From Allorhizocola rhizosphaerae (GTDB lineage Bacteria > Actinomycetota > Actinomycetes > Mycobacteriales > Micromonosporaceae), in assembly GCF_003426775.1 (NCBI RefSeq), contig NZ_QJUG01000041.1, positions 1-47,993 of the forward strand: a DNA stretch of 47,993 bases, written 5' to 3'. Within the stretch, counting starts at the first letter, position 1. The number at the start of each line of letters is the position of its first letter. The notes below the pieces were generated by a model that saw nothing but the letters and a program-made list of their open reading frames with translations, ran no database searches and was not told where the DNA came from. Positions 40,959-47,993 of the stretch are shown here, piece by piece. A program made the position numbers and the translations under genes.

Positions 40959-41446
40959 TGGCACTCAGGTGGCGGGAGCTGCTGGTCAGGTGGCGCGAGG
41001 TCGCCATTCTCGTCGGCGTCCTGTTCGCGATCAACGTCGCCGGCCGGTGGATCGCCAAATCGCTGAAGGCGGAGAACAGTCAGGCGCTCGAGGACCGCAA
41101 GGCGCTCGCGGGCTTCATCATCATCGGTGTGCTCGGCCTGGTCTTCATGGGCGTGACAATCTATTGGGGCCGCGTGCGCCCGTTCAACCGGGTCGGGTTC
41201 GACCTCGGCGTGTCGGCATTGGCCGCCTGCCTGCTGAGCGTCTTCATCGGCCCGTTGACGGTCGGCGAGTCGCCGTTCGCCAACGGGGCCGGTGCCTTCT
41301 TCGCCCAGGTGTGGACCTGGGGCGGCATCGCCATCGGCGGCACCGCCCTCGGTTACATCGTGTTGGTCGCGCTTGCCGCGGATTACCGGGCGCGCCAGCT
41401 CAAGGCGTTCGCCGAGCGCAAGAAGGTCGTGCCCAAGCGCGTCTGA
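40958..41446 (+). CDS. Four-TM membrane protein of unknown function
   Basis: Integral membrane protein of 162 aa with TM segments VAILVGVLFAINVAGRWI, LAGFIIIGVLGLVFMGVTIY, GFDLGVSALAACLLSVFIG and GGIAIGGTALGYIVLVALAA, and a basic C-terminal tail (RARQLKAFAERKKVVPKRV). No family is recognised. GGAGGA lies 6 nt before ATG 40958, and the start overlaps the VanW stop by one base, so the two are an operon and may work together at the envelope. Confidence 0.75.
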   Translation: MALRWRELLVRWREVAILVGVLFAINVAGRWIAKSLKAENSQALEDRKALAGFIIIGVLGLVFMGVTIYWGRVRPFNRVGFDLGVSALAACLLSVFIGPLTVGESPFANGAGAFFAQVWTWGGIAIGGTALGYIVLVALAADYRARQLKAFAERKKVVPKRV

Positions 41447-41495
41447 GCTGTGCCTTCTTTGCTCCTGCCAAGGCAAGCCGCGGGGCAGCGCCGCC
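41447..41495. other. Short gap between convergent genes
   Basis: GC-rich 49-bp segment between the membrane-protein stop and the S33 hydrolase stop, rich in GGC/GCC runs. No gene is present. Confidence 0.4.
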
Positions 41496-43130
41496 CTAAA
41501 GTCGGCCTCTTCCCTCCCGATCCTGGAGCCGGAAGAGCGTGGCTCCAGGATCGCTTCGTCCGGAGGCCGACGGCGGCGCTGTGGCGGTGGGCGTGGGGAT
41601 TCCCTCGCACCGGTCGTGCGTCTTCGCGCGGCCGGTGTCGAAGTATGCCAGCAGCTTCGCTACGCACCCGGGCGCGAACGGCACCGAGCCGTGCACGTCG
41701 TCGTCGACCGTGAGCACCGAACCGCCGACGCGCAGCTGCGTCTCCCACGTCCACTGGTAGGGCGACGGCGCCTCATGCAGGTGCCCTGACAGGACCACCG
41801 AGGCGTTCGACCGTCGCAAGTGGACCGGTTGTGGCTCGTGCGGCCAGCCCGTGCAGTTGGCGGTGAAGGGCACCATCGCGGCACCGATCAGCGGGTTGTC
41901 GGCGAGCCGGCGCTGATATGCCGCCCACGCCGCCGCGAAATCGTTGCGCGGCCCCGTGTCCTCGTTGCAGAAGACGGCCGTTCCCATGGTCTGGTTGAAC
42001 CGGTCCGGCAGCCCCGCAGGCGGTGGGCCGCCCGGTCCACCCGACAGGACCTCCTTCACCGTGGGCGGGGCCAGCGGCCCGATCGCGTCGCGGATCTCCT
42101 TGAGCACCTGCGCGGCCAGCGGCCACGTCGGTGAGTCTTGCCCACTGGCCAGAGCGATGAACTCGGCGTCGAAGACGAAGTCGAGATCGGTGAACCTTCT
42201 CGGGTTGGCGTCGAAGTCCCGTTGCAGCCCGAGCAGAGCCGACTCGACCTGCTCGCGGGTGGTGCCGAAGCCGTACTCGGCGTGGAATCCGGCCAGCCAC
42301 GTGGCGAAGCGCGACGCGTTACGCTCGGCCGCAGCGGTGCGCTCGTTGAGGAACCGGTCGAACCGGTGGCCGGGGATGGCCGTGCTGTCCAGCCACATTC
42401 GGCCGACCCGCTCGGGGAACAGGTTGCGGAACACGACGCCGAGCCACGTGCCCCACGAGACGCCGAAGAAGCTGAGCTTGCGCTCGCCCAGCCCGGCCCG
42501 GATCCGGTCGAGGTCGCGGGCCACGCTGACCGTGGTCAGCTGGGAGATGAAGGCCGGATCGGTGTTGCCGCAGGCCTGGTTGAACGCCACCTCGGCGGCG
42601 TAGATCTGACGAGCCTCCTGCTCGGTCAGCGGGCCCGGCTGCGGCTCGGGGAACGGGCCGGGCGGCGCACAGTTCATCTTGGAGCTGTAGCCGACGCCGC
42701 GCGGGTCGAACCCGATCAGGTCGTAGCGCTCGTTGAGCCGGGCCATATCGGGGTTGAACAGGATGTTGATCGGCATCAGATAGCCGCTGCCGCCGGGGCC
42801 GCCCGGGTTGAACCCCATGCTGCCGATCCTGCGTGCCTGGTCGGTGGCACGCACCCGGTTGAGCGCGACGGTGATCTGGCGCCCCTTGGGGTTGCGGTAG
42901 TCCAGCGGCACCTGGATCGTGCCGCACTCCGTGCGCGCCCACAGCTCCCGGAACGCCGGGATGCGGTCGGTGGGGAACATGAACCTCAGCACCTCGTCGG
43001 AGTATTGCGGGCAGTCGTGCCATCTGATCGCCGCCGCAAGGGGGGCGGGAGAAGAAGGCGCGGCGGTTGCGGGCGTGGCGAACCCTGCGAGCAGGGCAGC
43101 CGTCAAGCCGAGCACCATGAGCTTTTTCAT
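41496..43130 (-). CDS. Secreted S33 alpha/beta hydrolase (tripeptidyl aminopeptidase-like), variant acid residue
   Basis: Secreted enzyme of 544 aa. The signal peptide is KKLMVLGLTAALLAGFATPA after ATG 43130. Oxyanion region MGFNPGGPGGSGYLMPI, FDPRGVGYSS and nucleophile Ser in SFFGVSWGTWLGVVF fit the SlpD/TAP family. In the C-terminal TAP-like domain the usual catalytic Asp (D-x-x-T/S-P) is replaced by Glu in GHLHEAPSPYQW; the His is in DDDVHGSVPF. Glu can substitute in some hydrolases, so activity is uncertain. The last ~20 codons lie over an inverted repeat. It is divergent from the adjacent histidine kinase gene. Confidence 0.87.
   Translation of the reverse strand: MKKLMVLGLTAALLAGFATPATAAPSSPAPLAAAIRWHDCPQYSDEVLRFMFPTDRIPAFRELWARTECGTIQVPLDYRNPKGRQITVALNRVRATDQARRIGSMGFNPGGPGGSGYLMPINILFNPDMARLNERYDLIGFDPRGVGYSSKMNCAPPGPFPEPQPGPLTEQEARQIYAAEVAFNQACGNTDPAFISQLTTVSVARDLDRIRAGLGERKLSFFGVSWGTWLGVVFRNLFPERVGRMWLDSTAIPGHRFDRFLNERTAAAERNASRFATWLAGFHAEYGFGTTREQVESALLGLQRDFDANPRRFTDLDFVFDAEFIALASGQDSPTWPLAAQVLKEIRDAIGPLAPPTVKEVLSGGPGGPPPAGLPDRFNQTMGTAVFCNEDTGPRNDFAAAWAAYQRRLADNPLIGAAMVPFTANCTGWPHEPQPVHLRRSNASVVLSGHLHEAPSPYQWTWETQLRVGGSVLTVDDDVHGSVPFAPGCVAKLLAYFDTGRAKTHDRCEGIPTPTATAPPSASGRSDPGATLFRLQDREGRGRL
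41519..41552. terminator. 12-bp perfect inverted repeat at the convergent junction
   Basis: GATCCTGGAGCC (41519-41530) and GGCTCCAGGATC (41541-41552) with a 10-nt loop. It falls within the last codons of the minus-strand S33 gene, just beyond the convergent membrane-protein gene, and could terminate the rightward transcript. Confidence 0.65.
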
Positions 43131-43227
43131 GCGACCGATCCTGCGCGGCCGATTGATGCCCGCACATCCGTCTTCAGTCGGCTCGCACATCTGACTTTAG
43201 ACAGATCCGGTGAGCGTCTCCGGTGGG

Positions 43228-43241
43228 TAGGCTCGCGACCT
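43228..43241 (+). promoter_or_regulatory. Candidate -10 of the two-component operon
   Basis: TAGGCT (43228-43233), eight nt, ATG 43242, in the 111-bp divergent region shared with the S33 gene. Confidence 0.35.
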
Positions 43242-44381
43242 ATGTGGCGCAGACCGTGGGTGCAGGACGTCGGACTGGCGTCGGTGCTCGTGGTCAGCTG
43301 CGCCCTGCTCGATGATCCCAGGACGCCCGCGATGTGGTGGGCCGCGACGTTCATGGCGGGCGTCGGGGTCGCGCTGCGCCGGGTCGCGCCGCTACCGATG
43401 CTCGCCCTGTGCGCGGTCGCCGCCGGCATTCACCTGACGTCGGATGCACCCTTCGTGATCGTGGATCTGGCCACGCCGATCCTGCTCTACACGGTCGCCG
43501 ACCGCTACCGCCGGGCCGTGTCGCTGTCGTGCCTCGCCATCCTGCTGCCCCTGGGCGCGGTGTTGAGCGTGGTGCAGACGGCAGACCGCGATTTCGCATG
43601 GGAGCGCCAGGTGTCCGTCGCACCGATCGTCGAGCCGCCCCCGAGGCCGAACCCCCCGGGCATCCTGCTCATCGAGAAGCAGGCGACCACGTTCAACATC
43701 ACGGGCGGGATATCCGTGCTCGGCTCGATGCTCGTGGCCGCGTGGGCCGTGGGGTCGAGCGCCCGTGGGCGGCGCCGATATCTGGAGCGCGAGCGCGACC
43801 GGCAGGCCGAGCTGGCCACGGCCGCCGAGCGGGCGCGGATCAGCCGAGAGCTGCATGACGTTGTGGCGCACGGGCTTTCGGTCATGGTCGTGCAGGCCCA
43901 GGGTGGGGCGGCGGCACTGGACAACCGGCCCGCCGACACGCGCGCCGCGCTGGAGGCGATCGTCCAAACCGGACGCAAGTCGCTGGCGGACATGCGGCAC
44001 GTGCTGGGTGCGGTGGCGCGGGAGCCGCAACCCGGGCTGGCCGACGTGCGCCGCCTCGCGGCGCACGTCACCGATGCGGGCGTGCCGGTGGAGGTCGTGG
44101 TGGAGGGGCGGGCGGGTGCCCTGCCGTCCACTGTGGACCTCTCTGGGTACCGCATCATCCAAGAAGCCTTGACCAACACCATGAAGCACGCCGGGCCGGG
44201 AGCCCAGGCACGCGTCCACATCACCTATACAGATCGGGAGTTGCGCCTGCGGGTCAGCGACGACGGGGGAGCGGGGCTGCGCGGCATGCGGGAGCGGGCG
44301 GCGCTGCTGGGCGGGGAGGTCACGGCCGGTCCGACGGCCGAGGGCGGGTTCGCGGTGGACGCGAGGCTCCCGCTGACATGA
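43242..44381 (+). CDS. NarL-type sensor histidine kinase
   Basis: Membrane kinase of 379 aa. Five or so TM helices occupy residues ~10-180 (VGLASVLVVSCALL, MWWAATFMAGVGVAL, VSLSCLAILLPLGAVLSVV, ISVLGSMLVAAWAVGSSA), with a short outside loop between the last two. The HisKA_3 domain has the phosphorylated His in RARISRELHDVVAHGLSVMV; the HATPase N box is IIQEALTNTMKHA. The G region is unusually compact: DDGGAGLRGMRERAALLGGE lacks the usual stretch between the two glycine motifs. The operon partner overlaps by 4 nt (ATGA). The signal is unknown; flanking secreted hydrolases hint at an envelope role. Confidence 0.93.
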   Translation: MWRRPWVQDVGLASVLVVSCALLDDPRTPAMWWAATFMAGVGVALRRVAPLPMLALCAVAAGIHLTSDAPFVIVDLATPILLYTVADRYRRAVSLSCLAILLPLGAVLSVVQTADRDFAWERQVSVAPIVEPPPRPNPPGILLIEKQATTFNITGGISVLGSMLVAAWAVGSSARGRRRYLERERDRQAELATAAERARISRELHDVVAHGLSVMVVQAQGGAAALDNRPADTRAALEAIVQTGRKSLADMRHVLGAVAREPQPGLADVRRLAAHVTDAGVPVEVVVEGRAGALPSTVDLSGYRIIQEALTNTMKHAGPGAQARVHITYTDRELRLRVSDDGGAGLRGMRERAALLGGEVTAGPTAEGGFAVDARLPLT

Positions 44382-45031
44382 TTCGCGTCCTCATCACCGA
44401 CGACCAGGCCTTGGTGCGCACGGGTTTCCGCATGATCCTGCAGAATGCCGGTGACATGGCGGTCGTGGGCGAGGCCGGGGACGGGGGCGCCGCGGTTGCG
44501 CAGGTCCGTGAACACGAGCCCGACGTCGTGCTGATGGACGTGCGGATGCCCATGATGGACGGGGTCGAGGCCACACGCCGCATCGTCGCGCTGGGGCTCG
44601 CGACGCGGGTGCTCGTGCTGACCACGTTCGATCTCGACGAATATGTTTACGCGGCGCTGCGGGCGGGGGCGAGCGGCTTCCTGCTCAAGGACACGCTCGC
44701 GCCCGATCTGCTGTCGGCCATCCGCGCGGTGTCGCGCGGCGACGCGATCGTGGCGCCCAGCGTGACCCGGCGGCTGCTGGAGCGTCACGTGGGCACGGGC
44801 CCGTCCGGACCCGATCCCCGGCTGACCACGCTCACCGAGCGGGAGCGCGAGGTGCTCGGCCTCATCGCGCGCGGACTGTCCAATGCGGAGATCGCGGCGC
44901 GGCTCTACCTGTCCGAGGGCACGGTCAAGACGCACGTCAGCCGGATCCTGGCCAAGCTCGGGCTGCGCGACCGGGTGCAGGCGGTGGTCTATGCCTACGA
45001 GAGCGGCCTGGTCCGCACCGGTGGCTTTTAG
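44378..45031 (+). CDS. NarL/FixJ family response regulator
   Basis: Response regulator of 217 aa. The receiver domain has acidic pair TDDQALVRTGFRMI, phospho-acceptor Asp in PDVVLMDVRMPMMDG, Thr in VLVLTTFD and Lys in GFLLKDTLA. The LuxR HTH is LTEREREVLGLIARGLSNAE followed by YLSEGTVKTHVSRILAKLGL. It overlaps the kinase gene, so the pair is co-translated. Targets could include the flanking S33 hydrolases, but no repeated operator was identified between them. Confidence 0.95.
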   Translation: MIRVLITDDQALVRTGFRMILQNAGDMAVVGEAGDGGAAVAQVREHEPDVVLMDVRMPMMDGVEATRRIVALGLATRVLVLTTFDLDEYVYAALRAGASGFLLKDTLAPDLLSAIRAVSRGDAIVAPSVTRRLLERHVGTGPSGPDPRLTTLTEREREVLGLIARGLSNAEIAARLYLSEGTVKTHVSRILAKLGLRDRVQAVVYAYESGLVRTGGF

Positions 45032-45118
45032 CCGGAGCTGAAACCGTTGGCCCGCAAGGGGATCAATGGCATGTTGCTCCTGTGGCCCGGAAACGCCCGG
45101 CCACGACGGGGAGGAAAC

Positions 45119-46621
45119 ATGCGAAGAAAACCGAGAATGTTCGTCAGCGGCGTATTGGCGCTGATCGGGGCGTTCGCCTTCTTGCCCGCGCCGGCCTCGG
45201 CCACTCCGTTGGCCGGCCCCATCGCGTGGCAACCGTGCCCGGACCGGCCCACCTTCGACTGCGCCACGATCAGCGTGCCGGTCGACTGGGGCAACCTGTT
45301 CGGTCCACGATTCGAACTGGCGCTGGCGCGCAGCCGGGCCACCGACCCGGCCCAGCGGATCGGCTCACTGGTGATCAACCCGGGCGGGCCGGGAGGCTCC
45401 GGAGTGGACTTCGTCTTCCGGAATCCATCGCCGTTGTCGGCGAACCTGCGTGCCCGGTTCGACATCGTCGGGTTCGACCCGCGGGGCGTCAACCGCAGCC
45501 GCGGGGTGACGTGCGACTCGGCACTGATCGACCAGCAGGAGGCGCTGCAGTTCCCACGCGACGCCGACGAGTTCACCGCGTTGCGCAAGACCAACGAGGA
45601 ACTCGGCGCCAACTGCATCAAGCACACCGGCCAGCTGGTGGAGCACGTCGACACCGCCAGCGTGGTCCGGGACCTGGAGGCGATCCGCGCCGCGCTCGGC
45701 GAGGGCGATCTCACGTATGCCGGATTCTCCTACGGCACACTGATCGGCCAGCAGTACGCCGAGATGTTTCCCGGCAACATCCGGGCCATGCTGCTCGACT
45801 CCAACATCGACCACAGCCTGGCCCTCAGGCCATACCAGACCACCTCGGCCAAGGCCATGGAGGAGTCGTTCGAGCAGTTCGCCGACTGGTGCGAGCGCAC
45901 CAAACCGTGCGCGCTGAACGGGCGTGACGTGCGGGCATTCTTCGACAACCTGCTGGCCCGCGCCGACCGGGGCGAGATCATCGATCCCGGCCCACCGCCG
46001 GTCGTGATCACGCCGCAGTTCATCATCAACACGACACTGGAGGCCATGGACATCCCCGCCCGGTTCTGGTTCCCGCTCGCGGAGCAACTCGCGGCCTGGG
46101 ACGCGGGAACCGTCAGCGGCACGCGGGCGCCGCAGCAGGAAGAGATATACGACTACTACCCGATCCTGTGCGAGGACTTCGACCTGACGATCGGCTCGTT
46201 CCAGGCGCTGGAGCAGCTTCGCCGGGATCTGGCCCAGGTCGCGCGGCACACCCGGATGAACACGCTCGCCTGGACCGACATGACCGGCTGCGAGAACTGG
46301 CCGACGCAGCTGAGCAACCCGCAGCACGAGCTGGAGGTCGTCGGCGCGCCTAAGATCCTGGTGAGCAGCAGCCGGTTCGACCCGTCCACGCCGTGGGCGT
46401 GGGCGGCCAACGCGGCCGGCCAGATCGGCAGTTCCGCAGTGCTGCTCACCTACGACGGTGTGGGGCACGTCGCGTACCGGATCAGCCCGTGCGTGCAGGA
46501 AGCCTCCGACCGCTACCTGATCACGTTGGCGGCCCCGCCGCCGGGCTCGCACTGCCCGGCCATCTTCCCGACCGAGCCATCCGCGGCACCGGCACAGTTC
46601 GACGGTGTCGTGCACCGCTGA
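45119..46621 (+). CDS. Secreted S33 alpha/beta hydrolase (tripeptidyl aminopeptidase-like)
   Basis: Secreted enzyme of 500 aa. Signal peptide RKPRMFVSGVLALIGAFAF ends near PASA. LVINPGGPGGSGVDFVF gives the oxyanion region, DIVGFDPRGVNRS follows, and the nucleophile Ser is in YAGFSYGTLIGQQYAEMFPG. The TAP-like C-terminal domain supplies Asp in SSSRFDPSTPWAWA and His in YDGVGHVAY, so the triad is complete, unlike the paralogue at 41496-43130. ATG 45119 has GGGAGG upstream. The gene follows the two-component operon by 87 bp and ends at a strong terminator hairpin. Confidence 0.93.
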   Translation: MRRKPRMFVSGVLALIGAFAFLPAPASATPLAGPIAWQPCPDRPTFDCATISVPVDWGNLFGPRFELALARSRATDPAQRIGSLVINPGGPGGSGVDFVFRNPSPLSANLRARFDIVGFDPRGVNRSRGVTCDSALIDQQEALQFPRDADEFTALRKTNEELGANCIKHTGQLVEHVDTASVVRDLEAIRAALGEGDLTYAGFSYGTLIGQQYAEMFPGNIRAMLLDSNIDHSLALRPYQTTSAKAMEESFEQFADWCERTKPCALNGRDVRAFFDNLLARADRGEIIDPGPPPVVITPQFIINTTLEAMDIPARFWFPLAEQLAAWDAGTVSGTRAPQQEEIYDYYPILCEDFDLTIGSFQALEQLRRDLAQVARHTRMNTLAWTDMTGCENWPTQLSNPQHELEVVGAPKILVSSSRFDPSTPWAWAANAAGQIGSSAVLLTYDGVGHVAYRISPCVQEASDRYLITLAAPPPGSHCPAIFPTEPSAAPAQFDGVVHR

Positions 46622-46633
46622 TGCCGACCGACT

Positions 46634-46669
46634 ACGTGGGCCCCGCCGAGAACCTGGCGGGGCCCACGT
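46634..46669. terminator. 14-bp perfect stem-loop after the second S33 gene
   Basis: ACGTGGGCCCCGCC (46634-46647), 8-nt loop, GGCGGGGCCCACGT (46656-46669). Very GC-rich, without a U-tract, located 12 bp after the stop. A likely intrinsic terminator of actinomycete style. Confidence 0.8.
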
Positions 46670-46728
46670 TGCGGTAAGCTGGGCGCGCTGTTGGTCTGAA
46701 CGAGGACCTTCCCCGGGAATGAGCCCTG

Positions 46729-46960
46729 CAGTTGTCGCGCGAGCGGGCCCGCGCGATGCACGAGTGGCGCAGGAGCATCACCTCGCACCTGCCCGCGGAC
46801 ACCGATCTGGACACGTGGGGGCAGCGGGAGAGGTGCTGTCGGGGTGCTGACCACCGCCGACACAGGCGCCCAATGGACTCACCGGTTGATCCGCCGCCTG
46901 GAAGAGGGCGCCTTCACCATGGCCGGCGAGGACCCCGCCACCCGCACCGCACGTCCAATG
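46729..46960 (+). pseudogene. Coding-like fragments of an unrecognised gene, frameshifted
   Basis: Within the 382-bp gap before the VOC gene, one frame reads LSRERARAMHEWRRSITSHL and PADTDLDTWGQ. A second frame from about 46841 continues with VLTTADTGAQWTHRLIRRLE and EGAFTMAGEDPATRTA. Composition looks coding, and a single frameshift near 46840 would join them into one small protein, but I do not recognise the family. It may equally be chance open frames in GC-rich DNA. Confidence 0.3.
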
Positions 46961-47003
46961 GCGACCCAAGACAACGATCCCAGGTTCATCAGAACGGAGC
47001 CCC

Positions 47004-47759
47004 ATGGCCAACGAGATCACCGTACCGCTGCTTCCCTGCCGGTCCATTGACGAGATCGCCGAGTTCTACACCATGCTGGGCTTCACGCGGACCTACTACC
47101 AGGTCCGCCCGAACCCGTATGTGTCGCTCAAACGTGAGGATCTCCAGCTGGACTTCTTCGGTATGCCCGAAGACTTCGATCCCGCGAACTCCTACGGGAC
47201 CTGCCTGGTAATCGTGCCTGACACCGGTGAGCTCTTCGAGGCGTTCGCCGCGGGTATGCGCGAGGCCCACGGCAAAATCCTGGTCTCCGGAATTCCCCGG
47301 ATGACCCGGCCCCGCAAACGAAAGAACGCCGACGACCATTCCGGATTCACCATCATCGACCCCGGCGGGAACTCGATCAGGATCGTGGCCGCCAAACCCG
47401 GGCCCGAGGGCGGGGACGCGGTCTCCGGCAAGCTCACGACAACCCTGCAAAAGGCGGTCGTCATGGGCGACTCCCACGGTGAACACCTACGGGCGGCCCA
47501 GATCCTCGATGCGGCCCTGGAACGGGACAGGGACACCGCCACGGTCGCTGAGCTACTCCAAGCGCTGGCCTACCGCGCGGAACTCGCACTCCGCGCCGAG
47601 GACACCGGCGCCGCCCGCGATGCCCTGGCACGGGCCCGCGCGCTCACCTTATCCCAAGCCGAGCGCGCCGAACTCAGCGAAACACTTGCTGCCGTCGAAG
47701 CCGTGGAGGCCAGCCTCCGGCCCACGCCACGCGACCGCTACCGCCCGTTCTCCACGTAG
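47004..47759 (+). CDS. VOC (glyoxalase/bleomycin-resistance fold) protein with C-terminal helical domain
   Basis: Protein of 251 aa. Residues ~1-130 are a VOC domain (VPLLPCRSIDEIAEFYTMLG, YVSLKREDLQLDFFG, GFTIIDPGGNSIRIV). Residues ~140-245 are all-helical and Ala/Arg/Glu-rich (HLRAAQILDAALERDRDTAT, LQALAYRAELALRAEDTGAA, LSETLAAVEAVEASL), resembling TPR-like repeats. Bleomycin-resistance-like proteins are normally ~120-150 aa, so the helical extension is notable. GGAG precedes ATG 47004. The 3' end overlaps the convergent acetyltransferase gene by 22 bp. Confidence 0.85.
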   Translation: MANEITVPLLPCRSIDEIAEFYTMLGFTRTYYQVRPNPYVSLKREDLQLDFFGMPEDFDPANSYGTCLVIVPDTGELFEAFAAGMREAHGKILVSGIPRMTRPRKRKNADDHSGFTIIDPGGNSIRIVAAKPGPEGGDAVSGKLTTTLQKAVVMGDSHGEHLRAAQILDAALERDRDTATVAELLQALAYRAELALRAEDTGAARDALARARALTLSQAERAELSETLAAVEAVEASLRPTPRDRYRPFST

Positions 47760-47993
47760 CGGGCGTAGGAGTGCTGTGTCTTGAAGCCCAGTGATTCGTA
47801 GAGTGCGATAGCGCCCGCGTTGTCGTCCTGCACCTGCAGGTAGGCATGGCGGGCGCCATGTGCCTCACCCCAGCGGGCCAGCGCGCCGACCGCGGCGCGG
47901 GCGAGCCCACGGCGGCGCGCGGCCGCTGCGGTCTCCACGTGGTGCAGGCCCAGCCAGCCCCGCGTCACCGTGCCTCGGGCCATCGCCAGCAGT
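47738..47993 (-). CDS. GNAT family N-acetyltransferase, C-terminal part
   Basis: The gene enters from the right edge on the minus strand, so only ~84 C-terminal residues are seen. The acetyl-CoA loop is in ETAAAARRRGLARAAVGALA; the closing ARHAYLQVQDDNAGAIALYE and SLGFKTQHSYARYV are typical of two-domain GNATs of the MshD-like branch. The substrate cannot be inferred. The 3' end overlaps the VOC gene by 22 bp. Confidence 0.85.
   Translation of the reverse strand, partial: LLAMARGTVTRGWLGLHHVETAAAARRRGLARAAVGALARWGEAHGARHAYLQVQDDNAGAIALYESLGFKTQHSYARYVENGR

Noticed and set aside
42138-43241. Extending the histidine kinase to an upstream start at 42138
   Set aside because: The extra 368 codons are antisense to the S33 hydrolase and lack domains; TM segments begin right after ATG 43242.

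Overview
This is high-GC actinomycete DNA. Three things point there: a mycosin-type protease at the edge of a type VII secretion locus, mshB of mycothiol biosynthesis, and the conserved DUF4245-glpX and xseB-xseA-ispH neighbourhood. GTG starts are frequent, and many genes have a -10 hexamer 5 to 8 nt before the start codon, as expected for leaderless mRNAs. Pseudonocardiales is a reasonable guess from the T7SS plus mycothiol gene mix, but nothing read here fixes the genus. No rRNA, tRNA, IS transposase, integrase or CRISPR-Cas locus was found.

Layout. 1-1482: tail of a Gly-rich T7SS protein and its mycosin. 1554-1681: a 69-bp-period repeat. 1698-7627: DUF695 protein, cis-prenyltransferase, cysteine-free Rrf2 regulator, MFS transporter, GlxA-like regulator, PIN-PhoH ATPase. 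7762-11259: lytic transglycosylase behind a perfect CRP-type palindrome, secreted trypsin-like protease, FAD/NAD(P) oxidoreductase, PfkB kinase. 11269-16849: TetR remnant, DUF4245, glpX, DMT transporter, xseB, xseA, ispH. 16991-21328: Ada/AlkA fusion, Ogt, S10 peptidase, RmuC. 21375-22356: two tandem excalibur proteins. 22427-22905: decayed epoxide hydrolase/TetR locus. 23026-23919: orphan Mrr-type nuclease. 24081-26482: YchF, Nudix, a pterin-dehydratase-like protein without catalytic histidines followed by a 59-bp repeat array, and a STAS protein. 26509-30243: Sdh1-type succinate dehydrogenase (sdhC-sdhA-sdhB). 30315-33043: TldD/TldE. 33098-35756: orphan OppF-type ATPase and a DrrAB-type exporter. 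35771-35837: REP/MITE-like palindrome. 36091-41446: S9-like protein without its catalytic residues, mshB, membrane protein, VanW protein, membrane protein. 41496-46621: two secreted S33 hydrolases flanking a NarL-type two-component system. 47004-47993: VOC-helical fusion and a GNAT fragment.

Functional groups. DNA repair is clustered (xseAB, Ada-AlkA, Ogt, RmuC, Nudix). Secreted or cell-wall enzymes recur (mycosin, transglycosylase, trypsin-like protease, VanW protein, two S33 hydrolases, excalibur proteins). Central metabolism and redox are represented by glpX, ispH, sdh, mshB and the FAD reductase.

Most genes are ordinary chromosomal ones and I found no complete novel defence or biosynthetic system. 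The most unusual signals are regulatory and evolutionary: back-to-back overlapping leaderless promoters between xseA and ispH, the CRP-type site before the transglycosylase, a gene 3' end amplified three times, two catalytically disarmed enzyme homologues, and a kinase promoter lying against the remains of a TetR gene.
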